Shown piece by piece: positions 11,370 to 22,221 of a stretch of DNA of 64,000 bases (position 1 is its first letter; each line of letters starts with the position of its first letter). The DNA lies in the NCBI GenBank assembly GCA_947575745.1, contig CANPOS010000003.1, positions 1 to 64,000 of the forward strand, written 5' to 3'. The translations under genes were made by a program, and so were the position numbers. This DNA is from an uncultured Clostridium sp. (lineage in GTDB: Bacteria; Bacillota; Clostridia; TANB77; CAG-508). Under the pieces are notes generated by a model. The model saw nothing but the letters and a program-made list of their open reading frames with translations. It was not told the origin of the DNA and made no database searches.

Positions 11370-12391
11370 AGATTTTTCCTATATTTTTCCTTTTCTCTTA
11401 TTGCCTTTTTTCTTCTTGATACATATGCTTCTGTTATACCTAGCTTTCTTGCAATTTCTGCTCCTGAAACTTCTGCCTTAGTTAGTTTAATTATTTCTTT
11501 ATCATATGGTCCTTCGTAATCTTCTTCTCTTTCTTTTGCTTTTATTTTATCTGCTAATTCTCTTTGCTCTTTTATTTCTTGTTCTGTTATTTTTCCGTTC
11601 TTGTATTAATCTACTTCTACAATTTCTATATTGCTCTTCATATAGTCCAATGGTTTTATCTAATTCTACTGTTTCTTTAAAGGTTAAACCTAGTTTTAGT
11701 CCTATCAGAACCATTTCTAATCTTCTTTTTTCTGTTCTTTCAAATTTGGCTTGTTCTATTTGTTTGTCAGTTATTCCTCCCTCTTTTTTTAATTTTTCTA
11801 CTGTTCTTGTTATATATCTTTCGTCAGTATATGGTATATTATCTGAAATCTCTTTGTGAGTATATCCTCTTAATAATAATTTTCGTGTAATTTCTCTATT
11901 TTGTTGTTCCCAATTATGAGTCGCTTCTTTTATTCCTTCTCTTGTTACTTTTCCGTTTTTGTATTAACTGATTTCTAATTGTTTCTAATGATTTAAAATC
12001 TATATTTAATATTCCTGTTATTCTCTGCTCTCTAACACCTATTATGAGTAAATCTGATACTTTATCTTTAAGTTCTTCTGTTATTTCTGTTTCTTGTTTT
12101 GGTGCTTTCTTTTTATTACTTTTTAAAGCTTCTCTTTGTTTTTTATCTTGCTCAGTTTTCTCTTTTTCTCTTTCTCTTCTCTTTTCTGCTTCTATTTGAA
12201 TTGTTTCTTCTGTTATACTTCCGTTCATCTGTAAGCATCTTTTTTAAACGCCTCACTGTTGGAGTCGAAATGCCTAAAATTTTAGATAAGCGTAAATTTC
12301 TATCTTCTCCGCCCTCTAATAATTTTAATAATTCTTGTAAAATTCTTTTTCTTTCTTCACTGGTAAGTGCTTTATTGTTTAAACTTCCCAT
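11366..12391 (-). CDS. Multi-HTH repeat protein, three CGGA recoding events at equivalent repeat positions
   Basis: Joined at 12221-12223 (TDE-G-SITEETIQ), 11953-11955 (IQK-G-KVTREGIKE), 11595-11597 (IQE-G-KITEQEIKE). Confidence 0.75.
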
Positions 12392-12743
12392 ACATTTTAC
12401 CTCAAATTTTCCAATATCTATTTAATTATACCATAAATTTACATAATATTCAAATTGTATCCAGAAAAACAGAGAGCTAACTTTTTATCGTCAGCTCCCT
12501 GTTTTTTTGCCAAAAGTTATCCTCTCAGCATTTGGATTAATACTATTTAAAAATTCTCTGAATATGTTTTTCAAGCAAAGTACTTATTCGAAGGTCTTTG
12601 GGAAATTTCTTATTTTGCCAAGCACCTCCAAGGTTTTATTTGATTAACATATTTTAGTTTCCTTAAATAAATTCCCCCTTTTGTCTTACCAAAAATTAGT
12701 TTTGACATTTTAAGATTTTTTGCCTATATATTATATCTCTTTT

Positions 12744-13049
12744 TTATGTTATGAGGCAGGTGGGTTTACCAATTCCCTCTGCTGAGATAATCTCAATTGC
12801 TGTCAGTTCTTCACTCTGAAGTTTATTTTTTATTTGCTGCTTTTCTATCCACCGAAGCTCTTTGCCATCTTTTCGCCTAATATAGAAATATGCCACCTTG
12901 CCAAATTTATTCTTGGTTGTTCTTACAATGTACTCGATATCCAGTCCTGCTACCTTCTCACTCTCCCATTCTTTGTTTTCAGGAATTTCTGTTGTCTCCA
13001 AGATTCCAAAGGGGAATTTGCTCTTTTGAGCAATCCAGATATGATACAT
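12744..13049 (-). CDS. Hypothetical protein; GC-richer island gene
   Basis: 101 aa; hairpin near 12467-12510; in-frame CGG (12852-12854) read as Arg in ELRWIE. Confidence 0.5.
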   Translation of the reverse strand: MYHIWIAQKSKFPFGILETTEIPENKEWESEKVAGLDIEYIVRTTKNKFGKVAYFYIRRKDGKELRWIEKQQIKNKLQSEELTAIEIISAEGIGKPTCLIT

Positions 13050-13155
13050 GTCTGCTTGGTCTACAATATGAGTAATATTTCCAAAACACTTGCTAGTACA
13101 TCTAACTAGCTGAAAAATAAAGATATCAATAGTTTCAGAGCTTATTTATTATATC

Positions 13156-15095
13156 TTAGCTTTGATTTTTTCCACCTCTATAAATTTCTAGTAATTCTTC
13201 TAAACAATCTATCTGAGCTCTTATATCTTTACCTTTATCTGTATCCCCTACTCTTTTTCTTTTAACTAACTTATCATCTACAACTATTTCTGTCGCTACT
13301 TCATCTTCTGTTTCTATTACCTTTTGTATAGTTTCAAAGGTTTTATTTGCAATTAATACTAGACCATAGGAATTATATGAAAGTACATATCCTGCTTCTC
13401 CTGTCTTTTCCCTATAACTTTTTGCAAATCCTCCGATCAATTACCAAAAGTTTTCCATTAGCTTTTACAGGGCTTTCACCATCTTTTGCTTTTACTGGTA
13501 CATGCCCATTTATTATGTGTGAATATTCTTCATTAATTCCAAAGTCTTTAAGTACTTTCTTACAAAATTTTTCATCTGTAATGTATTTATAATATGGTAT
13601 TTTGTGTTCTTTATGTATTTCTTTATCATCTATAAAATACTGTTCAAATGTTGTCATTCTATCTTTTCCAAAAAATGGAGAATCTTTTCCACACCATAAA
13701 TACCACATATAGTCTTTTGCTATCTCATTTTTTTCAAAATATGCCTTCCTTATAACCTCATCTAGATGGTCTAAATATTCTTTTCCTTCTAATGTTTTTC
13801 CAAGTAAAGTAACTTTTGTGTAACTTCCATCTTGTTCTATTGGTATACATGCATGCATTAATAGATTTGAATTGAATATTTTATATGTTGAACCTTTTGT
13901 ATATAAATATCTAATATGCTCATTTAATTTTGTACTTTCCATAAAAGATTCTTTTAATCTTTGTATAAGCTCTTGCTCTTTATCTGTAAGTTTATATGGA
14001 TTATTTATATCTATTGTTGGAAAACTTTTATCATTTAAAACATATTCTTTCCCATTTAGTATGATTGTTCCTTTTTCGTAGTTTATTTTATCTAATAATA
14101 ATCTTTCTTGCATTTTATACTCTGGGTGTTTTGTTATTAATTCTCCTTCTATCTTAAATTGTATAATTGCTATTGCTTTTTGTATTTTAGCAAGTACTAT
14201 TTTATCACTTTCTCCATATTTATTATAGTCAAATTCTTTTGGAAGAAGTCTTTTAGGTGGTGTTTCTTTATATGTATCAATAGCAAATATTGAAAGTGGT
14301 CTCATATTTATTCCATATGCATCTTCTAGTATTTTAATGTTTCCATATCTAGCACATATTCTAATTACATTCGCAATACAAGCTAAGTTTCCACAAGTTG
14401 CTCCCATCCATAATATATCATGGTTTCCCCATTCTATATCTACACTATGGAATTTCATTAATCTTTCTATAATGTAGTCTGGGTGTATTCCTCTATCAAA
14501 TATATCTCCTACTATATGTAAATGGTCTATTGACATTTGCTTTATTGCATACGTAAGTGTTATTATAAACTCTTCTGCAATTCCATGTTCAATAATAGAA
14601 TCTATTATTGAATCATAATATTCTTCTTTGTTATCAATTTCTTCTGATACATGTAATAACTCATCTACTATATATCTAAATTTAGGGAATGCTTTTCTTA
14701 CTTTAGATCTTGTATATTTTCCTCCTGACTTCCTACATATTTCAATAAGTTTTGTAATTGAGTCTTTGTACCATATCTTTAAATCTTCTTTATTTTCTTT
14801 TACTTGTTTTATCTTTTCTTCTGGATAATATATTAGTGTTGCAAGTTTGTTTTTTTCACTAAGTGATAATGTGCTTCCAAATGACATTTCTATCTTATTT
14901 CTAATTCTTCCGTGCTCCATTATTAAGAACATGTAAAAAAGGCTCATACTCACCATGTATATCACTTAAAAACACTTCTGTGCCTTTAGGTAATGCGAGT
15001 ATAGCCTTTAAATTAGTTATTTCTTCTAAAACTTCATCTTCATTTTTAAATATTTTGCTAAGTATCTGCGTATAACCTTCTTTATTAGTTTGCAT
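13156..15095 (-). CDS. fbp: Fructose-1,6-bisphosphatase class 3, two CGGA recoding events
   Basis: Joined at 14910-14912 (LNNGA-G-RIRNKI) and 13433-13435 (VID-G-GFAKSYREKTGEAGYVL). Confidence 0.93.
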
Positions 15096-15187
15096 AAAAT
15101 ACCTCCTATAATTATATTATTAATTGTATATTGTGATTATATCATATAACTTAAGTATTTTGTCATGCAAATTAATATGAATTTTAT

Positions 15188-15805
15188 TTATTTTTTTGAT
15201 GCAATAAATGCATAGACAAATAGTATTATTGTTTCTAGTATTAATAATCCTAATAATACTATACTTACTACTGGTTTAAACAATATACTTATTATAGAAA
15301 ATATTCCATTTAGTATAAGAATATATCCAGACATTCTAAGCATCTTCTTTTCTATCTTTTCATCTTTTATCTTTGGGAATTTATGGCTACCTATTGTTTT
15401 TGGAAGATAATTTCCCATTACTATAAACATTATTCCTAATATACACATAATTATTTTTCTAATATCTATTGCTTTTCCAGTAGAATACATAATTGTTACA
15501 CAATATATAATAATAGACAATATTGGTATTATCCATTTATATACTGTTATTGCTTTTTTATTTGCTTCTGGATTTTTATCTGATAAATCACTTATTATGC
15601 AACAAAATACTTGCATTATTAACATTATTACTGGCATTCCAAACACAAATATTGCTTTTGGAAAGTAATTATCAGGATTATTATTTATATTAAAGTGGAT
15701 TGCAATATTTTCTGGTAAAGTATTATAAAATGCTAATCCTATAATGATTGGTAGTATACAAAATATACTTGTTATTATTAAAACCTTTTTATTAATTTTT
15801 TTCAT
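15188..15805 (-). CDS. DUF1648/SdpI-family membrane protein
   Basis: 205 aa multi-TM; adjacent to ArsR regulator. Confidence 0.8.
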   Translation of the reverse strand: MKKINKKVLIITSIFCILPIIIGLAFYNTLPENIAIHFNINNNPDNYFPKAIFVFGMPVIMLIMQVFCCIISDLSDKNPEANKKAITVYKWIIPILSIIIYCVTIMYSTGKAIDIRKIIMCILGIMFIVMGNYLPKTIGSHKFPKIKDEKIEKKMLRMSGYILILNGIFSIISILFKPVVSIVLLGLLILETIILFVYAFIASKK

Positions 15806-16070
15806 TTATATTACCTCCTAATCTTTTTATCCATATTAGTACTTCTTCAAATACAGAAATGTTCAGTTCATAGAAAATATATTTTTTATACTTCGTCTCT
15901 GCTATTAAGCCTGCTTTTTTTAGTGTTGATAAATGGTATGATACTGTTGCTCCTGTTAGATTAAATTTGCTTGCAATTTCTCCTGCTGTCTTTTTTCCTT
16001 CTTTTAACATTTCTAATATTTCTCTTCTTACTGGATCTGAAATTGCTTTTAATACCTCTGACATTCCCAT
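15792..16070 (-). CDS. ArsR/SdpR-family winged-helix repressor
   Basis: KAISDPVRREILEMLKEGKKTAGEIASKFNLTGATVSYHLSTLKKAGLI. Confidence 0.92.
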   Translation of the reverse strand: MGMSEVLKAISDPVRREILEMLKEGKKTAGEIASKFNLTGATVSYHLSTLKKAGLIAETKYKKYIFYELNISVFEEVLIWIKRLGGNINEKN

Positions 16071-16180
16071 ATATGTACCTCCTTTATCTCATTTAGATAA
16101 TTATCTAAATATAGTATACTATTTTCTATTAAAATTGTCAATAGACATTTAGAAGTTTTTCTAAATGTCTATTGATTTTT

Positions 16181-17326
16181 TTAAATTATTTCTTTATATA
16201 CTTTTTCTATAAAGTCATTATCATTCATTTTTTGCTCTACACAGTTTGTAAATTCTTCTTTATTTATCTTTTTGTTTTCTACTATTTTAGAATAGTTTGG
16301 ATACTTTTCTTCTACCTCTCTTCTAGTTACTTTATAAGAATTACCACTAAAATTATATTTTATATATTCTACATTTTCTATTAAACTAAATATTGAAACA
16401 GTATTATATACTAAACTTTTTTGTATATATAGATTTTCATTATTATACCAATCTGTTGTATTATAGTTTATAATTAATCCAAGATTTTCTGAATCAATCT
16501 GAAACACATAACTATATTCTGAAAGTGGTAATTTTTCTATTAAATTTCCAATGTTACTATTGTTTCCTATATATTTATTTTGATATTTTATTATACTGTC
16601 TATTCCGCTTCTCTCTTTATTAAACGGAAATCTTGGCACTGTCTCTGAATTATATTCTTTTTTTGTATCTATTATGTAGTATTCATTTTTTGTATTTGGA
16701 TTTATTCTATATACATTATAGAATAAATTATAGTATGTGATAATATTCTCTGTTTTTGTTGCATATCTATATATTGGTGGTCTTTTATATTCTACTACTC
16801 CTATATAGTCTGTTGCATAAAATACTGCTAGTATTCCAGTAAAGGTAATTATAGATATTAGTATTTTCTTCCATAGTTTTTTTATTTTTAATTCTCTATA
16901 TAGTCCTATAATAAATATTAAAATACCTAATATTGAATATATAGAACCCCAACTGCTTTCTACATCAAATATTGTAAATGCCGAAAAACTTATTGTTATA
17001 CCTATTATCATTAGTCCAATTGATATTTTTTTATGTTCGTCGCTTATCTTCTTTTTAGTATAATCTATTGTATTTATTAAACTTTTTTCTGTGATTTTCT
17101 CTATATTTTCTTTTTCTATTTTCTCTCCACTTAATAGTTCATTTAATGTAATTCCTAACTCTTCACTTAATGGTTTCAAGAGCGATAAATCTGGCATATA
17201 ATTTCCATTTTCCCAGCGAGATATTGTTTTGTTGCTAACACCTAGCCTTTCTCCTAACTGTTCTTGTGTCAGTCCTTTTAGTTTACGGTTTTTAGCTATA
17301 AATTCTCCTATTTTTTTAACATCCAT
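16181..17326 (-). CDS. XRE-family transcriptional regulator with membrane domain
   Basis: N-terminal HTH KNRKLKGLTQEQLGERLGVSNKTISRWENG. Confidence 0.85.
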   Translation of the reverse strand: MDVKKIGEFIAKNRKLKGLTQEQLGERLGVSNKTISRWENGNYMPDLSLLKPLSEELGITLNELLSGEKIEKENIEKITEKSLINTIDYTKKKISDEHKKISIGLMIIGITISFSAFTIFDVESSWGSIYSILGILIFIIGLYRELKIKKLWKKILISIITFTGILAVFYATDYIGVVEYKRPPIYRYATKTENIITYYNLFYNVYRINPNTKNEYYIIDTKKEYNSETVPRFPFNKERSGIDSIIKYQNKYIGNNSNIGNLIEKLPLSEYSYVFQIDSENLGLIINYNTTDWYNNENLYIQKSLVYNTVSIFSLIENVEYIKYNFSGNSYKVTRREVEEKYPNYSKIVENKKINKEEFTNCVEQKMNDNDFIEKVYKEII

Positions 17327-17460
17327 TTTTTCTCTCCTTTCTTAACTTAAATTATACCAATTTATACTTTAAAATAAACACCCCATAAATAGCGAATTAA
17401 GTTTTTTAGCAAAAAAGCACTCATTTTTGATTGTAATGAGCGCTTTTAATTTTCTTATAT

Positions 17461-18366
17461 TTATTCTGCTCTATCTAATACTTGAAGCAATAACGCCATA
17501 CGTACATATAGTCCATTATGTGCTTGTTCAAAATAGCACGCTCTTGGATCATCATCTACATCTGTTGCTATTTCTATTACTCTTGGTAGTGGATGCATTA
17601 ATATTGTATGATCTGAAAATGTATCTAATACTTTTTTATCTATTATATATTCTTCTTTTCCGAAGTCCCCTTCAAATCTTTCTGCTTGTATTCTTGTATG
17701 ATAAATTACATCTAAATCTCTTGGTAATTCATCAAAACTATTGCATTTTTTATACTCTATTCCTCTTTCTTTTAGCATATCTATATATTCTTGTGGTAAT
17801 GCAAAAGCTTCTTTGCTTAAACCATATATTTCAATATTATCATATAAAGATAGTAATCTTATAAGAGAGTGTATTGTTCTTCCATGTAATAAGTCACCTA
17901 ATATTGCAACTTTTGCTCCATCTATTTTTCCTCTTTTATTCTTAATCGTGTAAAGGTCTAATAATGCTTGTGTTGGGTGTTCTCCTTTTCCTGCTCCTCC
18001 ATTTAGTATTGGTAATTTTTCTACACTTGCAGCATCTATTGCTGATGTTTCTGATTTGTGTCTTATTACTAAAGCATCTGCATATCCTGCTATAACTTTA
18101 ACTGTGTCTTGTATTGTTTCTCCTTTAGCTGCTGATGAAAATTCTCCTGCATTTTCTGTTGTTATTATTTTTGCTCCTAATTTTAATGCTGCTGTTTCAA
18201 ATGATAATCTTGTTCTTGTACTTGGTTCATAGAATATTACTGCTATAATTTTATCATCTAGTTTATGTGCATAATCTTTTGGATTGTCTTTGATTTTTTG
18301 TGTCAATTCAAAAATTTCTTCTAGCTCTTCTCTTGTGTATTGTTCACTACTTAATACATGTTTCAT
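17461..18366 (-). CDS. pyrB: Aspartate carbamoyltransferase catalytic subunit
   Basis: FYEPSTRTRLSFETA, HPLPRV motifs. Confidence 0.95.
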   Translation of the reverse strand: MKHVLSSEQYTREELEEIFELTQKIKDNPKDYAHKLDDKIIAVIFYEPSTRTRLSFETAALKLGAKIITTENAGEFSSAAKGETIQDTVKVIAGYADALVIRHKSETSAIDAASVEKLPILNGGAGKGEHPTQALLDLYTIKNKRGKIDGAKVAILGDLLHGRTIHSLIRLLSLYDNIEIYGLSKEAFALPQEYIDMLKERGIEYKKCNSFDELPRDLDVIYHTRIQAERFEGDFGKEEYIIDKKVLDTFSDHTILMHPLPRVIEIATDVDDDPRACYFEQAHNGLYVRMALLLQVLDRAE

Positions 18367-18526
18367 TATTTTACCTCCATGGATTGTTTTTCTCATTATA
18401 TATTACCTAAGATTTTATTTCAACATTTTTTTATTAAATTCTATTTTTTTATGTCATTTTTCTATTTTTTTCATAATATATATTAAGCTTGAAACAAGCT
18501 TAAATTTATGAAAGGAATGAATTTTT

Positions 18527-18982
18527 ATGGAATACGAAAATGATAAAGATAAATGCCCAATAGTTGAAGTTGACGGTTTTATGGAAGCTGGTAAACAATA
18601 TGATATAGAGGTTAACTTACCAGAAGATAACCGTAATGTTATATATGGTGTTATAAAGGATTGTTACCATGAACCTGTAAGAGATGCTGTTGTAAAACTT
18701 GTTGAAGTTGACTGTGAAAAAGGCGAAGAAATCAGAAAACCTGTATCTCATACTTTTACTGATGAATATGGAGAATTTGTTTTTGGACCTCTTTGTCCAG
18801 ATAAAAAATATGCTATTACTGTTTGGGTAAACAAAGTTAGAACATTTAAGATTTGTGCTAAAGGTAGCAGAAAAGGTAAATGTTTAAAGGGTGTTAAAAT
18901 GGATCAATGCGATAAATATATGGAAAAAAATCCTTGTGATTGCAGAAGTTCTGAAGACTCAAGCGATTGTCAAAGTTGCTAA
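18527..18982 (+). CDS. Carboxypeptidase-regulatory-like domain protein with Cys-rich tail
   Basis: VIYGVIKDCYHEPVRDAVVKLVEV...FTDEYGEFVFGPLCPDKKYAI. Confidence 0.65.
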   Translation: MEYENDKDKCPIVEVDGFMEAGKQYDIEVNLPEDNRNVIYGVIKDCYHEPVRDAVVKLVEVDCEKGEEIRKPVSHTFTDEYGEFVFGPLCPDKKYAITVWVNKVRTFKICAKGSRKGKCLKGVKMDQCDKYMEKNPCDCRSSEDSSDCQSC

Positions 18983-19040
18983 TTAAGCAAATATCTCTCA
19001 GTTATATCAATATAACTGAGAGATATTCCATTTTTTATTG

Positions 19041-19145
19041 TGTAGGAAAAATCGCAGATTTTTCTGAAACAACAAGGTTAAGTTACCTTGGGCTGTGCAT
19101 ATTTGCGAAGCAAAATGCACATGTGGCGAAGCCACTTTTCTTATA
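19041..19145. repeat. Dispersed structured repeat, copy 1
   Basis: caacaaggttaagttaccttgggctgtgcatatttgcgaagcaaaatgcacatgtg shared with 53384-53440. Confidence 0.75.
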
Positions 19146-19203
19146 AAGTTTTTGCTGAAATGAGCAAAACTTCTGATTTTCAGATATTTTTTGCTCAATT
19201 TCT

Positions 19204-19878
19204 CTAATTTGCTGATCTAACATATAGTAAGCTTGATAGTTTTGATATAGGCATTGTTTGTAACCATACTTTTCCTGGTCCTTCTAATGTTGTTAAGAAT
19301 AGTCCTTCTCCTCCAAAAACAATGTTTTTCATACCTTTTACTGTTTCGATATTTAACTGTACATCTTTTGTCATAGCTGCTACATATCCATTATCTACTT
19401 TTAATTTTTCTCCTGCTTGTAATTCTCTTTCTACTACTGAACCATCTATTTCTAAGAACACTTTTCCTGGTCCTGTTATTTTTTGCATTATAAATCCTTC
19501 TCCTCCAAAGAATCCTGCTCCTAATTTTTTACGGAATTGCATTGAGATATCTACTGTATTTTCTGAACATAAAAATGCTCTTTTTTGTGCAATAATTGTT
19601 TCTCCTTCTTTTAAATCAAATTCTAAAATTTTTCCTGGAAAACATGATGAAAATCCAATTTCTACATCATCTTTTTCTGCTGTGTATACATTCATGAATA
19701 GTGATTCTCCTGCGAATGCTCTTCCAATCCCTTTCATTATTCCGCCATTTGTTGTTGTCTTCATTTCTATTCCGCTATCCATCCAACTCATTCCACCATT
19801 TTCTGTTAAAATTGATTCTCCTTTTTTTAGTTTACAAACAACTGCTGGTAAATTGTCTCCTATAATTTTTGTTTCCAT
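19204..19878 (-). CDS. AIM24/TIGR00266-family protein
   Basis: 224 aa; LKKGESILTENGGMSWMD, GGEGLFLTTLEGPGKVWLQT. Confidence 0.85.
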   Translation of the reverse strand: METKIIGDNLPAVVCKLKKGESILTENGGMSWMDSGIEMKTTTNGGIMKGIGRAFAGESLFMNVYTAEKDDVEIGFSSCFPGKILEFDLKEGETIIAQKRAFLCSENTVDISMQFRKKLGAGFFGGEGFIMQKITGPGKVFLEIDGSVVERELQAGEKLKVDNGYVAAMTKDVQLNIETVKGMKNIVFGGEGLFLTTLEGPGKVWLQTMPISKLSSLLYVRSAN

Positions 19879-20049
19879 TTTTTAAATCATTCCTTTCTCC
19901 TTCTAATATTTTTTACTTGATTTATTATACATCATTTTTATTTATATTTCAATATTTTTTTCTTCATAGAATTTTCAGTAATTGTCCTTACATACAAATA
20001 TTTAGAATACTACATCTAAGTTTTATTTAAATAAAACTTCATACCTTAA

Positions 20050-20586
20050 TCATTTTATATTATTTAAAACATTCCGTGGCCTAAATATTGGAGGTCTTCC
20101 TCCTGGCATTGGTGGTCTTCCTGGTCCATGCCCTGGTCCTGGATTAGGTCCTGGTCTTGGTGGAAATCCTGGTCTTCCTCCTTGTAATAATTCTCTTAAT
20201 ATTAGTATTCTTATTAAATCTCGTAATGTATTATTGTTTGGCCTAGTTCTTCTTGTTTCTTTTGCTCTTGGATTTTTTACGTCTCCATTTTTTAATACTT
20301 CTCTTGTATCTTCTACTTCCTCTCTTGGTTCAACTACATCATATACTTCATCTACCATTTGATTTATTTGTTCTTTTGAAATATTATATGTATTTACTCT
20401 ACTACATACTTTTTGAACTACTGGATATACAATACCATATATTTCTGGATAAAACTCATTTACATTTTGTAAATTTGAATTTGCTCCTAATGTATCATAG
20501 TAATACCCTTCTGTTTCTCTATATATATTATCGGGTGTATTATATCCTAAAACACTTTGCATGTATTCTTCATAGCTATTATACAT
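20050..20586 (-). CDS. Pro/Gly-rich tail protein (possible spore/coat-associated)
   Basis: 178 aa; GGRPGFPPRPGPNPGPGHGPGRPPMPGG; C-terminus depends on how the CGGA at about 20072 is decoded. Confidence 0.6.
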   Translation of the reverse strand: MYNSYEEYMQSVLGYNTPDNIYRETEGYYYDTLGANSNLQNVNEFYPEIYGIVYPVVQKVCSRVNTYNISKEQINQMVDEVYDVVEPREEVEDTREVLKNGDVKNPRAKETRRTRPNNNTLRDLIRILILRELLQGGRPGFPPRPGPNPGPGHGPGRPPMPGGRPPIFRPRNVLNNIK

Positions 20587-20640
20587 AAAAAAAACCTCCT
20601 TCTATATATATTTATATATATGCATAAGGAGATTTTATTG

Positions 20641-22032
20641 TTAAATATTATTTACTATTTCTTTAAACTTTTTTCCTCTTTCTTCAAAGTTTTTGAACAT
20701 GTCAAAACTTGCACTAGCAGGAGAAAATAGAACCACATCACCTGGATTTGCAAATTTCTTTGCAAGCTTTACTGTTTCTTCTAAAGTATCACACATATAT
20801 GTATCTACTTGCTTCTTTTCTTTTTCCCCTTCTTCTTTTACAGCTAAGAATATCTTGTCTGCCGTTTGCCCCATAAGTATCAAGGTTCTTACATTATCTA
20901 AAATAGGTTTTGCAATAGGTGCGTAGTCTAAATGCTTGTCATATCCTCCTGCTATTAATACTATCTTTTCGTCAAATGAGTTTAGCCCTGCGATTGTTCT
21001 TGTTGGACTTGTTCCTATTGAGTCATTATACCATTTTACTCCATCTATTTCTCTTATAAATTCTATCCTGTGTTCTACCCCTTTAAATTTTTTTATTGCT
21101 TCTATTTGTGTGTCTATATCTACTAATGTTTTTGTTGCGGCTATTGCTGCACAAACATTTTCATAATTATGTCTTCCTCTTAAATGGATTTCTTTTGTAT
21201 TTATGGCATGCCTTCTTATTCTATCGTTACATTCTTTTATAATGTCTTCATCTAGGATAATGCCATCATCTAATTTTGTTTTACTACTAAAGAATATTAC
21301 TCTTCCTTCTGCTTCTTTTGCACATTCTCTTGTTATTTCATTATCATGATTTAAAACAACAATTCCATCTCTTGATTGGTATTTGAAGATATTCTTCTTA
21401 GCTTCTATATATTCTTCGTAAGATGAGTGTATATTTAAGTGGTTTGGAGATATATTGGTTATTACTGATATTTTAGGACTTATTTTCATATTCATAAGTT
21501 GGAAACTACTAAGTTCTAATACGACAAAGTCTTCTTCTTTCATTTCTTTAAGTTTTGTAAATAGTGGTATTCCAATGTTTCCTCCCAAGTAACAATTATA
21601 TCCTTTTTGTTTTAATATTTCGTATATGAGTGAGGTCGTTGTAGTTTTGCCGTCACTTCCTGTAACCCCTACTACTGTTCCTGGACACATTTCCATAAGC
21701 ATTTCTATTTCTGAGGTAACTATTGCCCCTTGTTTTTCAGCTTCAACTAGTTCTTTTTTTGTAGGCATACAACTTGGTGATCTAAATATTATATCAAATC
21801 CTTTTAATGAAGCTAAGCATGCTTTTCCTAATACATATTTTATATCATATTTTACTACTTCTTCCATTATTTCTTTTGGAATATCGCTTACTTCTCTTTC
21901 GTCAAATACTGTTGTATTTGCTCCTCTTTCATACATATATCTAAGAAGTGGAACATTGCTTACTCCTAAGCCTATTATTGCAACTTTTCTATTGTCTAGA
22001 TAGGCTTCAAATTCTTCTAATTTTTTGTTCAT
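20641..22032 (-). CDS. murD: UDP-N-acetylmuramoylalanine--D-glutamate ligase
   Basis: GVTGSDGKTTTTSLI, HNYENVCAA, YNDSIGTSPTRTIAGL. Confidence 0.95.
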   Translation of the reverse strand: MNKKLEEFEAYLDNRKVAIIGLGVSNVPLLRYMYERGANTTVFDEREVSDIPKEIMEEVVKYDIKYVLGKACLASLKGFDIIFRSPSCMPTKKELVEAEKQGAIVTSEIEMLMEMCPGTVVGVTGSDGKTTTTSLIYEILKQKGYNCYLGGNIGIPLFTKLKEMKEEDFVVLELSSFQLMNMKISPKISVITNISPNHLNIHSSYEEYIEAKKNIFKYQSRDGIVVLNHDNEITRECAKEAEGRVIFFSSKTKLDDGIILDEDIIKECNDRIRRHAINTKEIHLRGRHNYENVCAAIAATKTLVDIDTQIEAIKKFKGVEHRIEFIREIDGVKWYNDSIGTSPTRTIAGLNSFDEKIVLIAGGYDKHLDYAPIAKPILDNVRTLILMGQTADKIFLAVKEEGEKEKKQVDTYMCDTLEETVKLAKKFANPGDVVLFSPASASFDMFKNFEERGKKFKEIVNNI

Positions 22033-22063
22033 TATTTTTTCACATCCTATAAATTTTTTAACA

Positions 22064-22194
22064 TTCAAAGAACATAATTAAATTATTTTTTCTTATGTCC
22101 CCATTCAAGAAAATGTATTTCGCTATCGCTTAAAAATTTTCTAAAACGGTCCCCTAACGTCTATCGAAAAAATAATTTAATCACATTCTTTGAA
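22064..22194. repeat. Intergenic foldback with inverted cgatagacgtt...gggg core
   Basis: ttcaaagaacataattaaattattttttc ... gaaaaaataatttaatcacattctttgaa. Confidence 0.8.
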
Positions 22195-22221
22195 CTAAAG
22201 TACATTTTATTTTCAAAATAA

